The notes beneath the pieces were generated by a model, which saw only the letters and a program-made list of their open reading frames with translations, searched no databases and was not told the origin of the DNA. Positions 6,080 through 12,415 of a stretch of DNA of 14,760 nt are shown one piece after another. Numbering within the stretch: the first letter of the stretch is position 1; every line of letters begins with the position of its first letter. A program made the position numbers and the translations under genes. The stretch is from Methylobacteriaceae bacterium (GTDB taxonomy: Bacteria; Pseudomonadota; Alphaproteobacteria; Rhizobiales; Beijerinckiaceae): assembly GCA_020638135.1 (NCBI GenBank), contig JACKJE010000035.1:1-14760 (forward strand), in the 5' to 3' direction.

Positions 6080-6283
6080 ATGGCGCGGCTGCAACGCGCG
6101 CTCAATGCGCGCAGCTATTACTGGATCAAAGACGAGGTCGGCGATCGGATCGGCCTTCTCTGGGGCCTCGACGGCGTCTGGCGCTGGTCGGTCGGCGACA
6201 GGCCGTCGCGCGAGGCCGATACATTCGAGCTGGCCAAGGACGCGGTTGAAAGCGCGCTGGGCGAACGTCTCAAGCGGCGCTAG
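6080..6283 (+). CDS. Small conserved-pattern protein, second tandem paralog, unknown family
   Basis: A 67-residue protein with GGAG at 6070-6073, 6 nt before its ATG. It repeats the layout of the gene at 5691: ALNARSYYWIKDEVGDRIGL, LWGLDGVWRWSVG, then READTFELAKDAVESALGERLKRR. Identity is about 70% over 63 residues. Both genes also share the 18-nt stretch AACGCGCGCTCAATGCGC near their starts. The frame is open further upstream to 5732, but that part is a shadow of the first paralog and the spacer. The protein is probably cytosolic. It lacks the Arg/Ala tail of its partner. Function is unknown. It ends 7 bp from the convergent glutathione S-transferase gene. Confidence 0.8.
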   Translation: MARLQRALNARSYYWIKDEVGDRIGLLWGLDGVWRWSVGDRPSREADTFELAKDAVESALGERLKRR

Positions 6284-6290
6284 TCTGGGT

Positions 6291-6914
6291 TCAACTCGGC
6301 GGGATCAGCGGCTGCACGAAGGCGTGGAACGGCTCCGTCGCTTCGCAACGCTGCGACAAGGCCTCCAGCTGCGGAAACACGGCGGGATCGAACAGACCCG
6401 CATGCGCTTCCCGCAGGAAACGCAGCGCGCAGGCGACCATGATGTCGGCATGGCCCATGGTCGCGCCGAACCAGAATTCGCCGCTGCTCGTCGCACGCGA
6501 TTTTTCCAGCAGGGTCAGCGTGTCCGAAATCTGCGCGCGGCAGCGCGTCGTCCAGAGATCGGACACCTGCTCGTGCAACACGCGTTCGTAGAGCAGCGCG
6601 ACCGATTTTTCCGCAAGCCCCTGCCCGAGCGCGCAGACATGCAATTGCGCGCGGCGGGCTTCGCCCCTTCGCGGGATGAGCGCATGCTCGCCCGCCTGTT
6701 CGTCGAGCCAGTCGAGGATCGCCGCGCTTTCGATCAGGACCGCGCCATCGTCGCGAACGAGCGTCGGCACGCGGCGCAGCGGGTTGTAGAGCGCGAGTTG
6801 TTCGGCGTCGCCGAAGGTCGACCACGGCCGATGTTCGAACGCGCGGCCATACAGCCGCAGCGCGATGGCGACGCGGCGGACGAAGGGGGAATCGTACTGG
6901 CCGATGAGGATCAT
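6291..6914 (-). CDS. Glutathione S-transferase family protein
   Basis: A 207-residue cytosolic glutathione S-transferase. The thioredoxin-like N-domain starts MILIGQYDSPFVRRVAIAL, with Ser9 as the likely glutathione-activating residue. It also has the cis-proline block RRVPTLV (Pro50) and the glutathione-binding IESAAI (Glu62-Ser63). An all-helical C-domain follows (about 85-205) with a W-G and MGHADIMVACALRFL segment typical of the fold. The sequence is closest in pattern to YibF/YfcF-like bacterial enzymes; the electrophilic substrate is unknown. The frame allows an ATG at 6950 that would add 12 residues and overlap the preceding gene. The ATG at 6914 is preferred because the family begins with this strand. 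The upstream YcxB-like gene ends 10 nt before it, so the two are probably co-transcribed. Confidence 0.9.
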   Translation of the reverse strand: MILIGQYDSPFVRRVAIALRLYGRAFEHRPWSTFGDAEQLALYNPLRRVPTLVRDDGAVLIESAAILDWLDEQAGEHALIPRRGEARRAQLHVCALGQGLAEKSVALLYERVLHEQVSDLWTTRCRAQISDTLTLLEKSRATSSGEFWFGATMGHADIMVACALRFLREAHAGLFDPAVFPQLEALSQRCEATEPFHAFVQPLIPPS

Positions 6915-6924
6915 GCGCCGATCA

Positions 6925-7470
6925 TCAGCGCATGGCGAAGTCGCGCGCAAGAGCGCCTTTCAACTCCTTGATCGGAAAGCCGAGCTCGGCGAGCCGGGCG
7001 GGCACGACCTGGAATATCCGGGGCGCGATGTAGAGCAGCACGACCTGTTCGTCAGCCTGCCAGGCCACGAAATCGCGCCACGGCGTCAAGGACTCGTTGC
7101 TCCCGGAACGGTGGCGGAGGCCTTCGGCTTCGAGCGTCAGCACCTGTTCGCGATGCGCGATCGGGTAGTTCGCGAACTGCCGTTTGGCGTGCAGCGGCAG
7201 GTAAATGTAACGAACCAGCACGAAGGCGGCGAGACCGCCCGCTGCGCCCGCGCCGCATGCGACGGCGCGCGCGTCCCATGCGGGCTCGAACCAGAACAAG
7301 ACGGCCACGACCGCCGCGAGGAAGAAAGTCAGATAGATCACATGACGGCGCAGCAGCTTCGCGTTCAGCCGATAGGCCGACAGGAAATCCTGCGTCTGAT
7401 AGCGAAAGGTCACGCTCTTCGGCGCCTCAGGCGCCTCAGGCTCTTTCTGGGCGGAAATATCGTTTTCCAT
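6925..7470 (-). CDS. YcxB-like membrane protein
   Basis: A 181-residue protein with an acidic, Pro-rich N-terminus (an EAPEAP duplication at 11-16 encoded by a tandem 9-nt repeat) and an amphipathic stretch. Two membrane helices lie at about 44-62 and 69-90. A cytosolic C-terminal domain of the YcxB-like type follows (about 105-165). That domain shows EQVLTLEAEGLRHRS, a Trp-containing WRDFVAWQADEQVVLLYI strand pair and an IFQVVPARL end, which fits the family pattern of two helices followed by a PH-like sheet. The function of this family is not established. The start ATG at 7470 follows the hairpin at 7496-7518, so its promoter should lie between or within that short region. The GST gene follows after 10 nt. 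Confidence 0.75.
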   Translation of the reverse strand: MENDISAQKEPEAPEAPKSVTFRYQTQDFLSAYRLNAKLLRRHVIYLTFFLAAVVAVLFWFEPAWDARAVACGAGAAGGLAAFVLVRYIYLPLHAKRQFANYPIAHREQVLTLEAEGLRHRSGSNESLTPWRDFVAWQADEQVVLLYIAPRIFQVVPARLAELGFPIKELKGALARDFAMR

Positions 7471-7495
7471 AGGGAAACGATTAGCAAGAACGACA

Positions 7496-7518
7496 TGCGG
7501 CGCCTGTGTGGCGCCGCA
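7496..7518 (-). terminator. Hairpin behind the importer/methyltransferase operon
   Basis: TGCGGCGCC and GGCGCCGCA form a perfect 9-bp stem with a 5-nt loop, 12 nt past the stop of the MetE-like gene. On the minus strand it is followed by TGTCGTTCTTGC, which is moderately T-rich but not a continuous T-run. An intrinsic or partial terminator of the operon is the best reading. Confidence 0.55.
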
Positions 7519-7530
7519 CGCAGGCGAAGA

Positions 7531-8634
7531 TCAGACCTTGCCCCAGACCTCGCGCGCGATGTCGACGATCAGTTCGAGCTTCTTCCATTGTTCATCCTCG
7601 GCGAGCGTGTTGCCCTCCTCGGTCGAGGCGAAACCGCATTGCGCGGACAGGCAGAGCTGGTCGAGCGGGGCGAATTTCGCGGCCTCGTCGATGCGGCGCT
7701 TGATGTCGTCCTTCTTTTCCAGAACGCCGGTCTTCGAGGTGACGAGACCGAGCACGACGGCCTTACCCTTCGGCAGGAAACGCAAGGGCTCGAAACCGCC
7801 GGCGCGATCGGTATCCCATTCCATGAAATAGGCGTCGACGCCGATCTGGTTGAACAGCAGGTCGGCAATCGGCTCGTAGCCGCCGGACGCCACGAACGTC
7901 GAGCGGAAATTGCCACGGCACAGATGCATCGACACGGTCATGCCGGCGGGCTTGCTCTCCAGCGCCTTGTTGATCATGCCGGCGTAGATGCCGGGCTGCT
8001 TTTCCGGATCGTCGCCGCGGTCCTTCAGCATTTTGCGCTGCTCGGGATCGCAGAGATAGGCGAAGGAAACGTCGTCGAGCTGCAGATACGTGCAGCCGGC
8101 GTCGCCGAAGGCCTTGACCGCCTTGCCATAGGCGGCGCCGAGATCGTGATAAAAATCGTTCATGTCGGGATAGACGCCCATGTTGATGAGCTTCCGGCCG
8201 CCGCGATAGTGCAGCATCGAGGGCGAGGGGATCGTCTGCTTTGGCGTCCTCTTGGTGTTCGCCTTCAGGAACTTGAAGTGATCGACGAAGGCATGGCCGG
8301 TGAAGCCGATCTTCTTCATCACATGCGGCGCTTCGGCCTTGGTCTGCACGCCCGCGAACTGGATGCCCTGATCGACCGCGATCTTCTCGACGCCGTCGAG
8401 GCCCCACAGGAAGTCGTAGTGCCACCAGGAGCGGCGATATTCGCCGTCGGTGACGCCTTCGAGGCCGACCGCTTCCTGCCTGGCGATCAGCTTCCTGATT
8501 TCCTCGTCTTCGATCGCCGTGAGTTCAGCGGCGGAAATCTCGCCCTTGGCGCGCTTGTCCCTTGCAGCTTTGAGCGGCGCGGAGCGCAAGAGCGAGCCGA
8601 CCTGATCGGCGCGGAACGGGGGACGTATCGACAT
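7531..8634 (-). CDS. MetE catalytic-domain-like zinc methyltransferase (YxjG-type)
   Basis: A 367-residue protein matching only the C-terminal catalytic half of cobalamin-independent methionine synthase. The N-terminal PFRADQVGSLLR segment and the EGVTDGEYRRSWWHYDFLW block (59-77) are typical of stand-alone YxjG/YxjH-type members. Zinc ligands are visible as His237 and Cys239 (MHLCRGN), Glu272 (YFMEWD) and Cys333 (SAQCGFAS), the MetE His-x-Cys, Glu, Cys set. Such enzymes transfer a methyl group to a thiol such as homocysteine. Because the MetE N-domain is absent, the donor may not be the usual polyglutamyl folate. Epoxyalkane:coenzyme M transferases share this fold and remain an alternative. 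AGGAAGGA lies about 6 nt before the ATG. The livF stop is only 30 nt upstream, so it is probably the last gene of the importer operon. Confidence 0.9.
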   Translation of the reverse strand: MSIRPPFRADQVGSLLRSAPLKAARDKRAKGEISAAELTAIEDEEIRKLIARQEAVGLEGVTDGEYRRSWWHYDFLWGLDGVEKIAVDQGIQFAGVQTKAEAPHVMKKIGFTGHAFVDHFKFLKANTKRTPKQTIPSPSMLHYRGGRKLINMGVYPDMNDFYHDLGAAYGKAVKAFGDAGCTYLQLDDVSFAYLCDPEQRKMLKDRGDDPEKQPGIYAGMINKALESKPAGMTVSMHLCRGNFRSTFVASGGYEPIADLLFNQIGVDAYFMEWDTDRAGGFEPLRFLPKGKAVVLGLVTSKTGVLEKKDDIKRRIDEAAKFAPLDQLCLSAQCGFASTEEGNTLAEDEQWKKLELIVDIAREVWGKV

Positions 8635-8664
8635 GGCGTTTCCTTCCTGGATCTGTGATCCCGA

Positions 8665-9375
8665 TTATTTCTTTTCCGCCACCGCGAGCAGGGTCGCAAG
8701 GGCTTCCTTGTCTTCCAGCAGCGCCGCGCTCGAACCGGTCCAGGCGATCGTTCCGCGCTCCAGGATGATGGCGCGATCGGTCAGCGGCAGGATCTTGCGG
8801 GCGCTCTGCTCGACCAGAATGACCGACATATTTTCTTCGCGGATGATGTTGCGCAGAGCCGCCAGGAGTTCGTCGACGATGATCGGGGCGAGGCCCTCAA
8901 GCGGCTCGTCGAGCAGCAGGACTTGCGGATTGAGGACGAGCGCGCGGCCGACCGCCAGCATCTGCTGCTCGCCGCCGGAGAGCTGGTTGCCCATGTTCGA
9001 ACGCCGCTCGGCGAGGCGCGGGAACATGGCGTAGACGCGCTCGACGTCGAACTTGCCGGGGCGCGCAACAGCCGTAAGATTTTCCTCGACTGTCAACGAG
9101 CGAAAGATGTTGCGCTCCTGCGGCACCCAGCCGACGCCGGCATTGGCGCGCTGGTCGGGCCGCAGCGTGGATATGTCGCGTCCGCCGAGCGCGATCGCGC
9201 CAGAGCGGCGACGCGTGAGGCCGACGATCGTGTTGAGCAGCGTCGTCTTGCCGGCGCCGTTGCGGCCGAGCAGCGCCAGCGCCTCGCCCTGGCCGAGCGT
9301 GAACGCGAGGTCGGTGAGGACGATGGCTTCGCCATAACCCGCGGTGAGGTTTTCGACGCGCAGCAAGTCGCTCAT
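8665..9375 (-). CDS. livF: LivF-type ABC transporter ATP-binding protein
   Basis: A 236-residue ATPase of the branched-chain amino acid (HAAT) importer group, LivF branch. It has Walker A GRNGAGKTT (38-46), Q-loop Gln86 in VPQERNIF, signature LSGGE (132-136) and Walker B LLLDEPLEGLAP (153-164). The switch region reads LVEQSA, where many other ABC ATPases carry histidine; LivF proteins commonly have VEQ here. It energises import together with LivG at the inner face of the membrane. Its ATG overlaps the livG stop (ATGA), and the MetE-like gene follows 30 nt downstream. Confidence 0.95.
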   Translation of the reverse strand: MSDLLRVENLTAGYGEAIVLTDLAFTLGQGEALALLGRNGAGKTTLLNTIVGLTRRRSGAIALGGRDISTLRPDQRANAGVGWVPQERNIFRSLTVEENLTAVARPGKFDVERVYAMFPRLAERRSNMGNQLSGGEQQMLAVGRALVLNPQVLLLDEPLEGLAPIIVDELLAALRNIIREENMSVILVEQSARKILPLTDRAIILERGTIAWTGSSAALLEDKEALATLLAVAEKK

Positions 9376-10211
9376 GCCGCGCCTCCCCTGCCGGCTTCGC
9401 CGGCATGACCATGTCCTGCGCCGCCTGGCGGCGGCGTATCAAGGTGGTGTTCGACCTCGCTCTCGCCGAGATAGACCTGTCGCACGCGAGGGTCGCGCGC
9501 CACTTCGCTGGCGGGGCCTTCCACGAACAGCGCACCCTGCACGAGAACCGAAATCGTCTTGGCGAAACGGAAGACGAGGTCCATGTCGTGCTCGATCAGC
9601 ACGAGCGCCATTTCCTTCGGCAACGCCTCGACGATTTCGAGTATCTGCTCGCGCTCGCCCTCCGGCACGCCGGCGGCGGGCTCGTCGAGCAGGAGGACCT
9701 TCGGCTTCGGCGCGACCGCGATGGCGATTTCGAGCAGGCGCTGCTTGCCGTAAGGCAGCGAGCCGACGCGATGCTCCATGACGTCGCCGAGATCGAGCTG
9801 TTCGAGGATCGCGACGGCTTCGTCGACGACGGCGCGGCTGGTGCCGGCGCGTCGCCAGAATTGCGCGCCTTCGGAATGGGCCTCCGACAGGGCGAGGCCG
9901 ATGGTTTCGAGCGGCGTGAAATCGGCGAAGAGCTGGTTGATCTGGAAGGTGCGCGACAGTCCCGCGCGCGCCCGTTTGAACACCGGCCAGGCGCTCACGT
10001 CCTGTCCGTCGAGGAACACCTGGCCTGAGGTCGGCGGCAGAACGCCGGACAGAAGATTGACGAAGGTCGTCTTGCCCGCGCCGTTCGGTCCGATCAGCGC
10101 GTGACGCGCGCCTGCCGGCAGCGAGAAGGTGACGTCGTTGGTGGCGACGAGGCCGCCGAAGCGGCGCACGAGATTTTTCGTCGCGAGGACGGAATTGGAA
10201 GCCTGGCTCAT
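9372..10211 (-). CDS. livG: LivG-type ABC transporter ATP-binding protein
   Basis: A 279-residue ATPase, LivG branch. Walker A is GPNGAGKTT (41-49) and the Q-loop follows in SRTFQINQLF. The signature is SLPYGKQR (151-158), the YG-type variant usual for LivG. Walker B is LLLDEPAAGV (173-182) and the switch is His208 in LIEHDMDLVF. The family C-terminal VYLGE is at 246-250, and it is followed by an unusual 29-residue Gly/His/Ala-rich tail. That tail overlaps the region supplying the livF ribosome site. It pairs with LivF on the permease dimer. The start overlaps the livM stop as ATGA, so translation is coupled across livM-livG-livF. Confidence 0.95.
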   Translation of the reverse strand: MSQASNSVLATKNLVRRFGGLVATNDVTFSLPAGARHALIGPNGAGKTTFVNLLSGVLPPTSGQVFLDGQDVSAWPVFKRARAGLSRTFQINQLFADFTPLETIGLALSEAHSEGAQFWRRAGTSRAVVDEAVAILEQLDLGDVMEHRVGSLPYGKQRLLEIAIAVAPKPKVLLLDEPAAGVPEGEREQILEIVEALPKEMALVLIEHDMDLVFRFAKTISVLVQGALFVEGPASEVARDPRVRQVYLGESEVEHHLDTPPPGGAGHGHAGEAGRGGAA

Positions 10212-11242
10212 GCCGCGCCTCCCTTGCCCGTCAGACGTTGATAGACGCCGGTCACGAGGCCCATGATGCCGCCGCGCACGAACAGCACGAGCAGCACGAG
10301 AATGAGGCCGAGCCAGAACTGCCAGTATTGCGGCGTTGCGGCGGCGAGCAGATCGTACAGGATCTTGAAGGCGGCCGCGCCGATGATCGCGCCATAGAGC
10401 GTGCCGACGCCGCCGAAAATGACGATGAGCATGACGTCAGCCGAGCGATGGAACTCCATCACGTCGAGCGACACGAAAGCCGTCGTCTGCGCCAGCAGCG
10501 CGCCGGCGACGCCCGCATAGGCCGCGCCCAGCGTATAGGCGCCGTTGAGGCGACGGTTGACGTTGATGCCCACTGCGCCGGCGCGCAAGGCGTTGCCCTT
10601 GATCGCGCGCAGCGACACGCCGAAGGGCGAGTTGATGACTTTTCGCGCGACGATGAAGAGCAGGAACAGCGTCGTCAGCGAGTAGAGATAGGCGTTGCGG
10701 CCGAACAGATCGAATTCGAACAGGCCGAGAATCTTGCCGGGCATGACGCCCTGCAGGCCGTCGGCGCCGCCCGTCAGCCAGGCCATGCGGTTGGCGAGTT
10801 CGGCAAAGATCAGCGCCACGCCGAGCGTCACCATGAGACGGGTGAGATCGGCGCCGCGCAGCACGAGAAAGCTGGTGATATAGCCGACGAAGGCGCAGAA
10901 GATAGCCGAGATCAGCAGGCCGAAGGTCGGATCGCTGAGCAGACCCGCTCCCGCTCCGGCCTTGGCGAGCAGGCCCGCGACATAGGCGCCGAGCCCGAAG
11001 AAGGCGCCGTGGCCGAGCGAGACGATGCCGGCGTAGCCCAGCACGATGTCGAGCGAGAGCGCGAACAGGGCGAGGATCGCGACCTCGTTGAACAGCAACG
11101 CGCGGCTGGGGAACAGAAAGGCGAGCGCGAAGGCGCCGATCCAGAGCGCAAACTCCGGCCAGCGCCATTTCGCGCGCTCGGCGAAATAAGCCATGGCGCG
11201 GCTTTCGCCGCCCTGCGTCGCGTGTGCGGCCGTATCGATCAT
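10208..11242 (-). CDS. livM: LivM-type ABC transporter permease
   Basis: A 344-residue inner-membrane permease of the branched-chain amino acid/urea/amide importer family, LivM branch. A polar N-terminus of about 28 residues precedes eight to ten hydrophobic segments. Family landmarks are LSLDIVLGYAGIVSLGHGAFFGLGAY (67-92), the DGLQG turn near 160 and the coupling-loop stretch VINSPFGVSLRAIKGNALRA. The late MLIVIFGGVGTLYGAIIGA block is also typical. The ATG at 11242 has GAGG 5 nt upstream on the minus strand. A later ATG at 11194 would give a shorter N-terminus but lacks such a site. The gap to livH is 37 nt and contains an 8-codon frame whose stop overlaps this start. Confidence 0.94.
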   Translation of the reverse strand: MIDTAAHATQGGESRAMAYFAERAKWRWPEFALWIGAFALAFLFPSRALLFNEVAILALFALSLDIVLGYAGIVSLGHGAFFGLGAYVAGLLAKAGAGAGLLSDPTFGLLISAIFCAFVGYITSFLVLRGADLTRLMVTLGVALIFAELANRMAWLTGGADGLQGVMPGKILGLFEFDLFGRNAYLYSLTTLFLLFIVARKVINSPFGVSLRAIKGNALRAGAVGINVNRRLNGAYTLGAAYAGVAGALLAQTTAFVSLDVMEFHRSADVMLIVIFGGVGTLYGAIIGAAAFKILYDLLAAATPQYWQFWLGLILVLLVLFVRGGIMGLVTGVYQRLTGKGGAA

Positions 11243-11265
11243 TGCCGCCTCACTTGGTTTTGCAT
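11239..11265 (-). other. Eight-codon frame bridging livH and livM (possible coupling peptide)
   Basis: Between the livH stop and the livM start an ATG at 11265 opens an 8-codon frame (MQNQVRRQ) whose TGA overlaps the livM ATG as ATGA. It could pass ribosomes from livH to livM, as the overlapping stops do at the next two junctions. The only purine-rich sequence ahead (GAGG at the livH stop) is about 12 nt away, too far for a good site, so chance is a real alternative. Confidence 0.2.
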
Positions 11266-11279
11266 TGTTCGGCTACGCC

Positions 11280-12161
11280 TCACTTGCCCGGCGCGCGGCC
11301 GAACAGGCCCTGCGGCCTGAAGATCAGCACGAGCACCATGATGGTGTAGATGACGAAACCGCCGACCTGGATCTGATGGCCGGCAATGGTGGGCGTGTAA
11401 TATTTGCCGGCGACGTCGGCGACGCCGAGCAGGATCGAGGCGAAGAACGGACCCGTGATCGTCGTGGTGCCGCCGACCGCGATGACGACGAGAAAGTAGA
11501 TCATGAATTTCAACGGGAATTGCGGGTCGAGGCTGAAGATGGCCGCGCCGAGCGCGCCGCCGAGACCCGCGAGCCCCGATCCGAACGCGAAGGTCAGCGC
11601 AAAGATCGCGGTGACATTGATGCCGAGCCCACGCGCGACGCGCGCATCGTCAACGGCCGCGCGCAGACGCGAGCCGAAACGCGTCCTCGACAGGCCGAGC
11701 TGCAATGCAGCCGTCAGGACCGCACAGAAGACGATGACAAAAAGCCGGTACTTGTTGAGGGTGAGGTCGCCGATCTCGATATTGCCTTCGAGCGATTTCG
11801 GCACGTCGACGATCTGCGGGCTCGCGCCCATGAAATAATCGACGCTCGCCACCGACATGAAGACGAGGCCGATGGTGAACATGACCTGTTCGAGATGTGG
11901 CTTGTCGTAGAGATGGACATAGAGCGTGCGCTCGAGAAAGGCGCCGGCCGCCGCGGTGACGATGAAGGCGACGGGCAAGCCCCAGAACAGCGAAAGGCCG
12001 AAGCGCTGCATCAGCACGACGGCGATATAGCCGCCCGCCATGGCGAAGGCCCCGTGGGCGAGGTTGATGAAGTTCATGAGGCCGAGCGTGACCGACAGGC
12101 CCACCGCCAGCACGAACAGCAGCATGCCATAGGCGAGGCCGTCGAAAAGCACCGTCAGCAC
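11280..12161 (-). CDS. livH: LivH-type ABC transporter permease
   Basis: A 293-residue inner-membrane permease, LivH branch. It begins LTVLFDGLAYGMLLFVLAVGLSVT and carries the family block GLMNFINLAHGAFAMAGGYIA (about 27-47). The coupling loop LSRTRFGSRLRAAVDDARVARGLGIN and late VIAVGGTTTITGPFFASILLG segment are also typical. The C-terminus has FRPQGLFG, the usual LivH ending. The start is GTG at 12161-12159, with GGGAG 7 nt upstream on the minus strand. The longer in-frame ATG at 12251 would translate part of a stem-loop repeat and is rejected, and the ATG 2 nt upstream of the GTG hits a stop at once. It forms the channel with LivM. Confidence 0.94.
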   Translation of the reverse strand: MLTVLFDGLAYGMLLFVLAVGLSVTLGLMNFINLAHGAFAMAGGYIAVVLMQRFGLSLFWGLPVAFIVTAAAGAFLERTLYVHLYDKPHLEQVMFTIGLVFMSVASVDYFMGASPQIVDVPKSLEGNIEIGDLTLNKYRLFVIVFCAVLTAALQLGLSRTRFGSRLRAAVDDARVARGLGINVTAIFALTFAFGSGLAGLGGALGAAIFSLDPQFPLKFMIYFLVVIAVGGTTTITGPFFASILLGVADVAGKYYTPTIAGHQIQVGGFVIYTIMVLVLIFRPQGLFGRAPGK

Positions 12162-12216
12162 ATGATGTCTCCCGCTTGATTGCGGCCGAATGCAAAGTCG
12201 GCGCAGGCGCACTCCT

Positions 12217-12396
12217 CCTTCTCCCGCCGCGCGGGAGAAGGTGTCACGCAAAGCGTGACGGATGAGGGAGGCGCCGATGCACGAGCGTCCCGGACAATCG
12301 CGGCGCCCTCACCCGACCCCGCTACGCAGCCAAGTGTATGCAGGCTGCGTAAACTTGCCTGCCGCGGGGCCACCCTCGCCCGCAAGCGGGAGAGGG
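12217..12396. repeat. Nested stem-loop intergenic repeat between livK and livH
   Basis: Four hairpins and a long-range pairing fill this gap. CCTTCTCCCGC (12217-12227) pairs with GCGGGAGAAGG (12231-12241), loop CGC. GTCACGC (12243-12249) pairs with GCGTGAC (12253-12259), loop AAA. TACGCAGCC (12323-12331) pairs with GGCTGCGTA (12343-12351). CCCTCGCCCGC (12373-12383) pairs with GCGGGAGAGGG (12386-12396) with one mismatch. GGATGAGGG (12260-12268) is complementary to CCCTCACCC (12306-12314) at 8 of 9 positions, so two half-elements face each other. Sequences of this kind (the GGGAGA-arm, the TCACGC-AAA-GCGTGA hairpin, GGATGAGGG) recur as dispersed intergenic repeats in alphaproteobacterial genomes, from memory. 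It lies within the presumed livK-livH transcript. Confidence 0.85.
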
Positions 12397-12415
12397 GCCA
12401 TGTCACTTTCGGAGA

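Noticed and set aside
6865..8658. A 597-codon plus-strand open frame, the longest in the window
   Set aside because: It is antisense to the YcxB-like and MetE-like genes, and the zinc ligands and family blocks are on the minus strand.
12162..12251. LivH start at the ATG at 12251
   Set aside because: It would translate part of the stem-loop repeat ahead of the first membrane helix. The GTG at 12161 has a GGGAG ribosome site at 7 nt.
12217..12396. Could the repeated stem-loops be a CRISPR array or a riboswitch
   Set aside because: There are no evenly spaced direct repeats with unique spacers, and the hairpins are self-complementary arms of a dispersed intergenic repeat. No known riboswitch core is seen, and it follows livK inside the operon.
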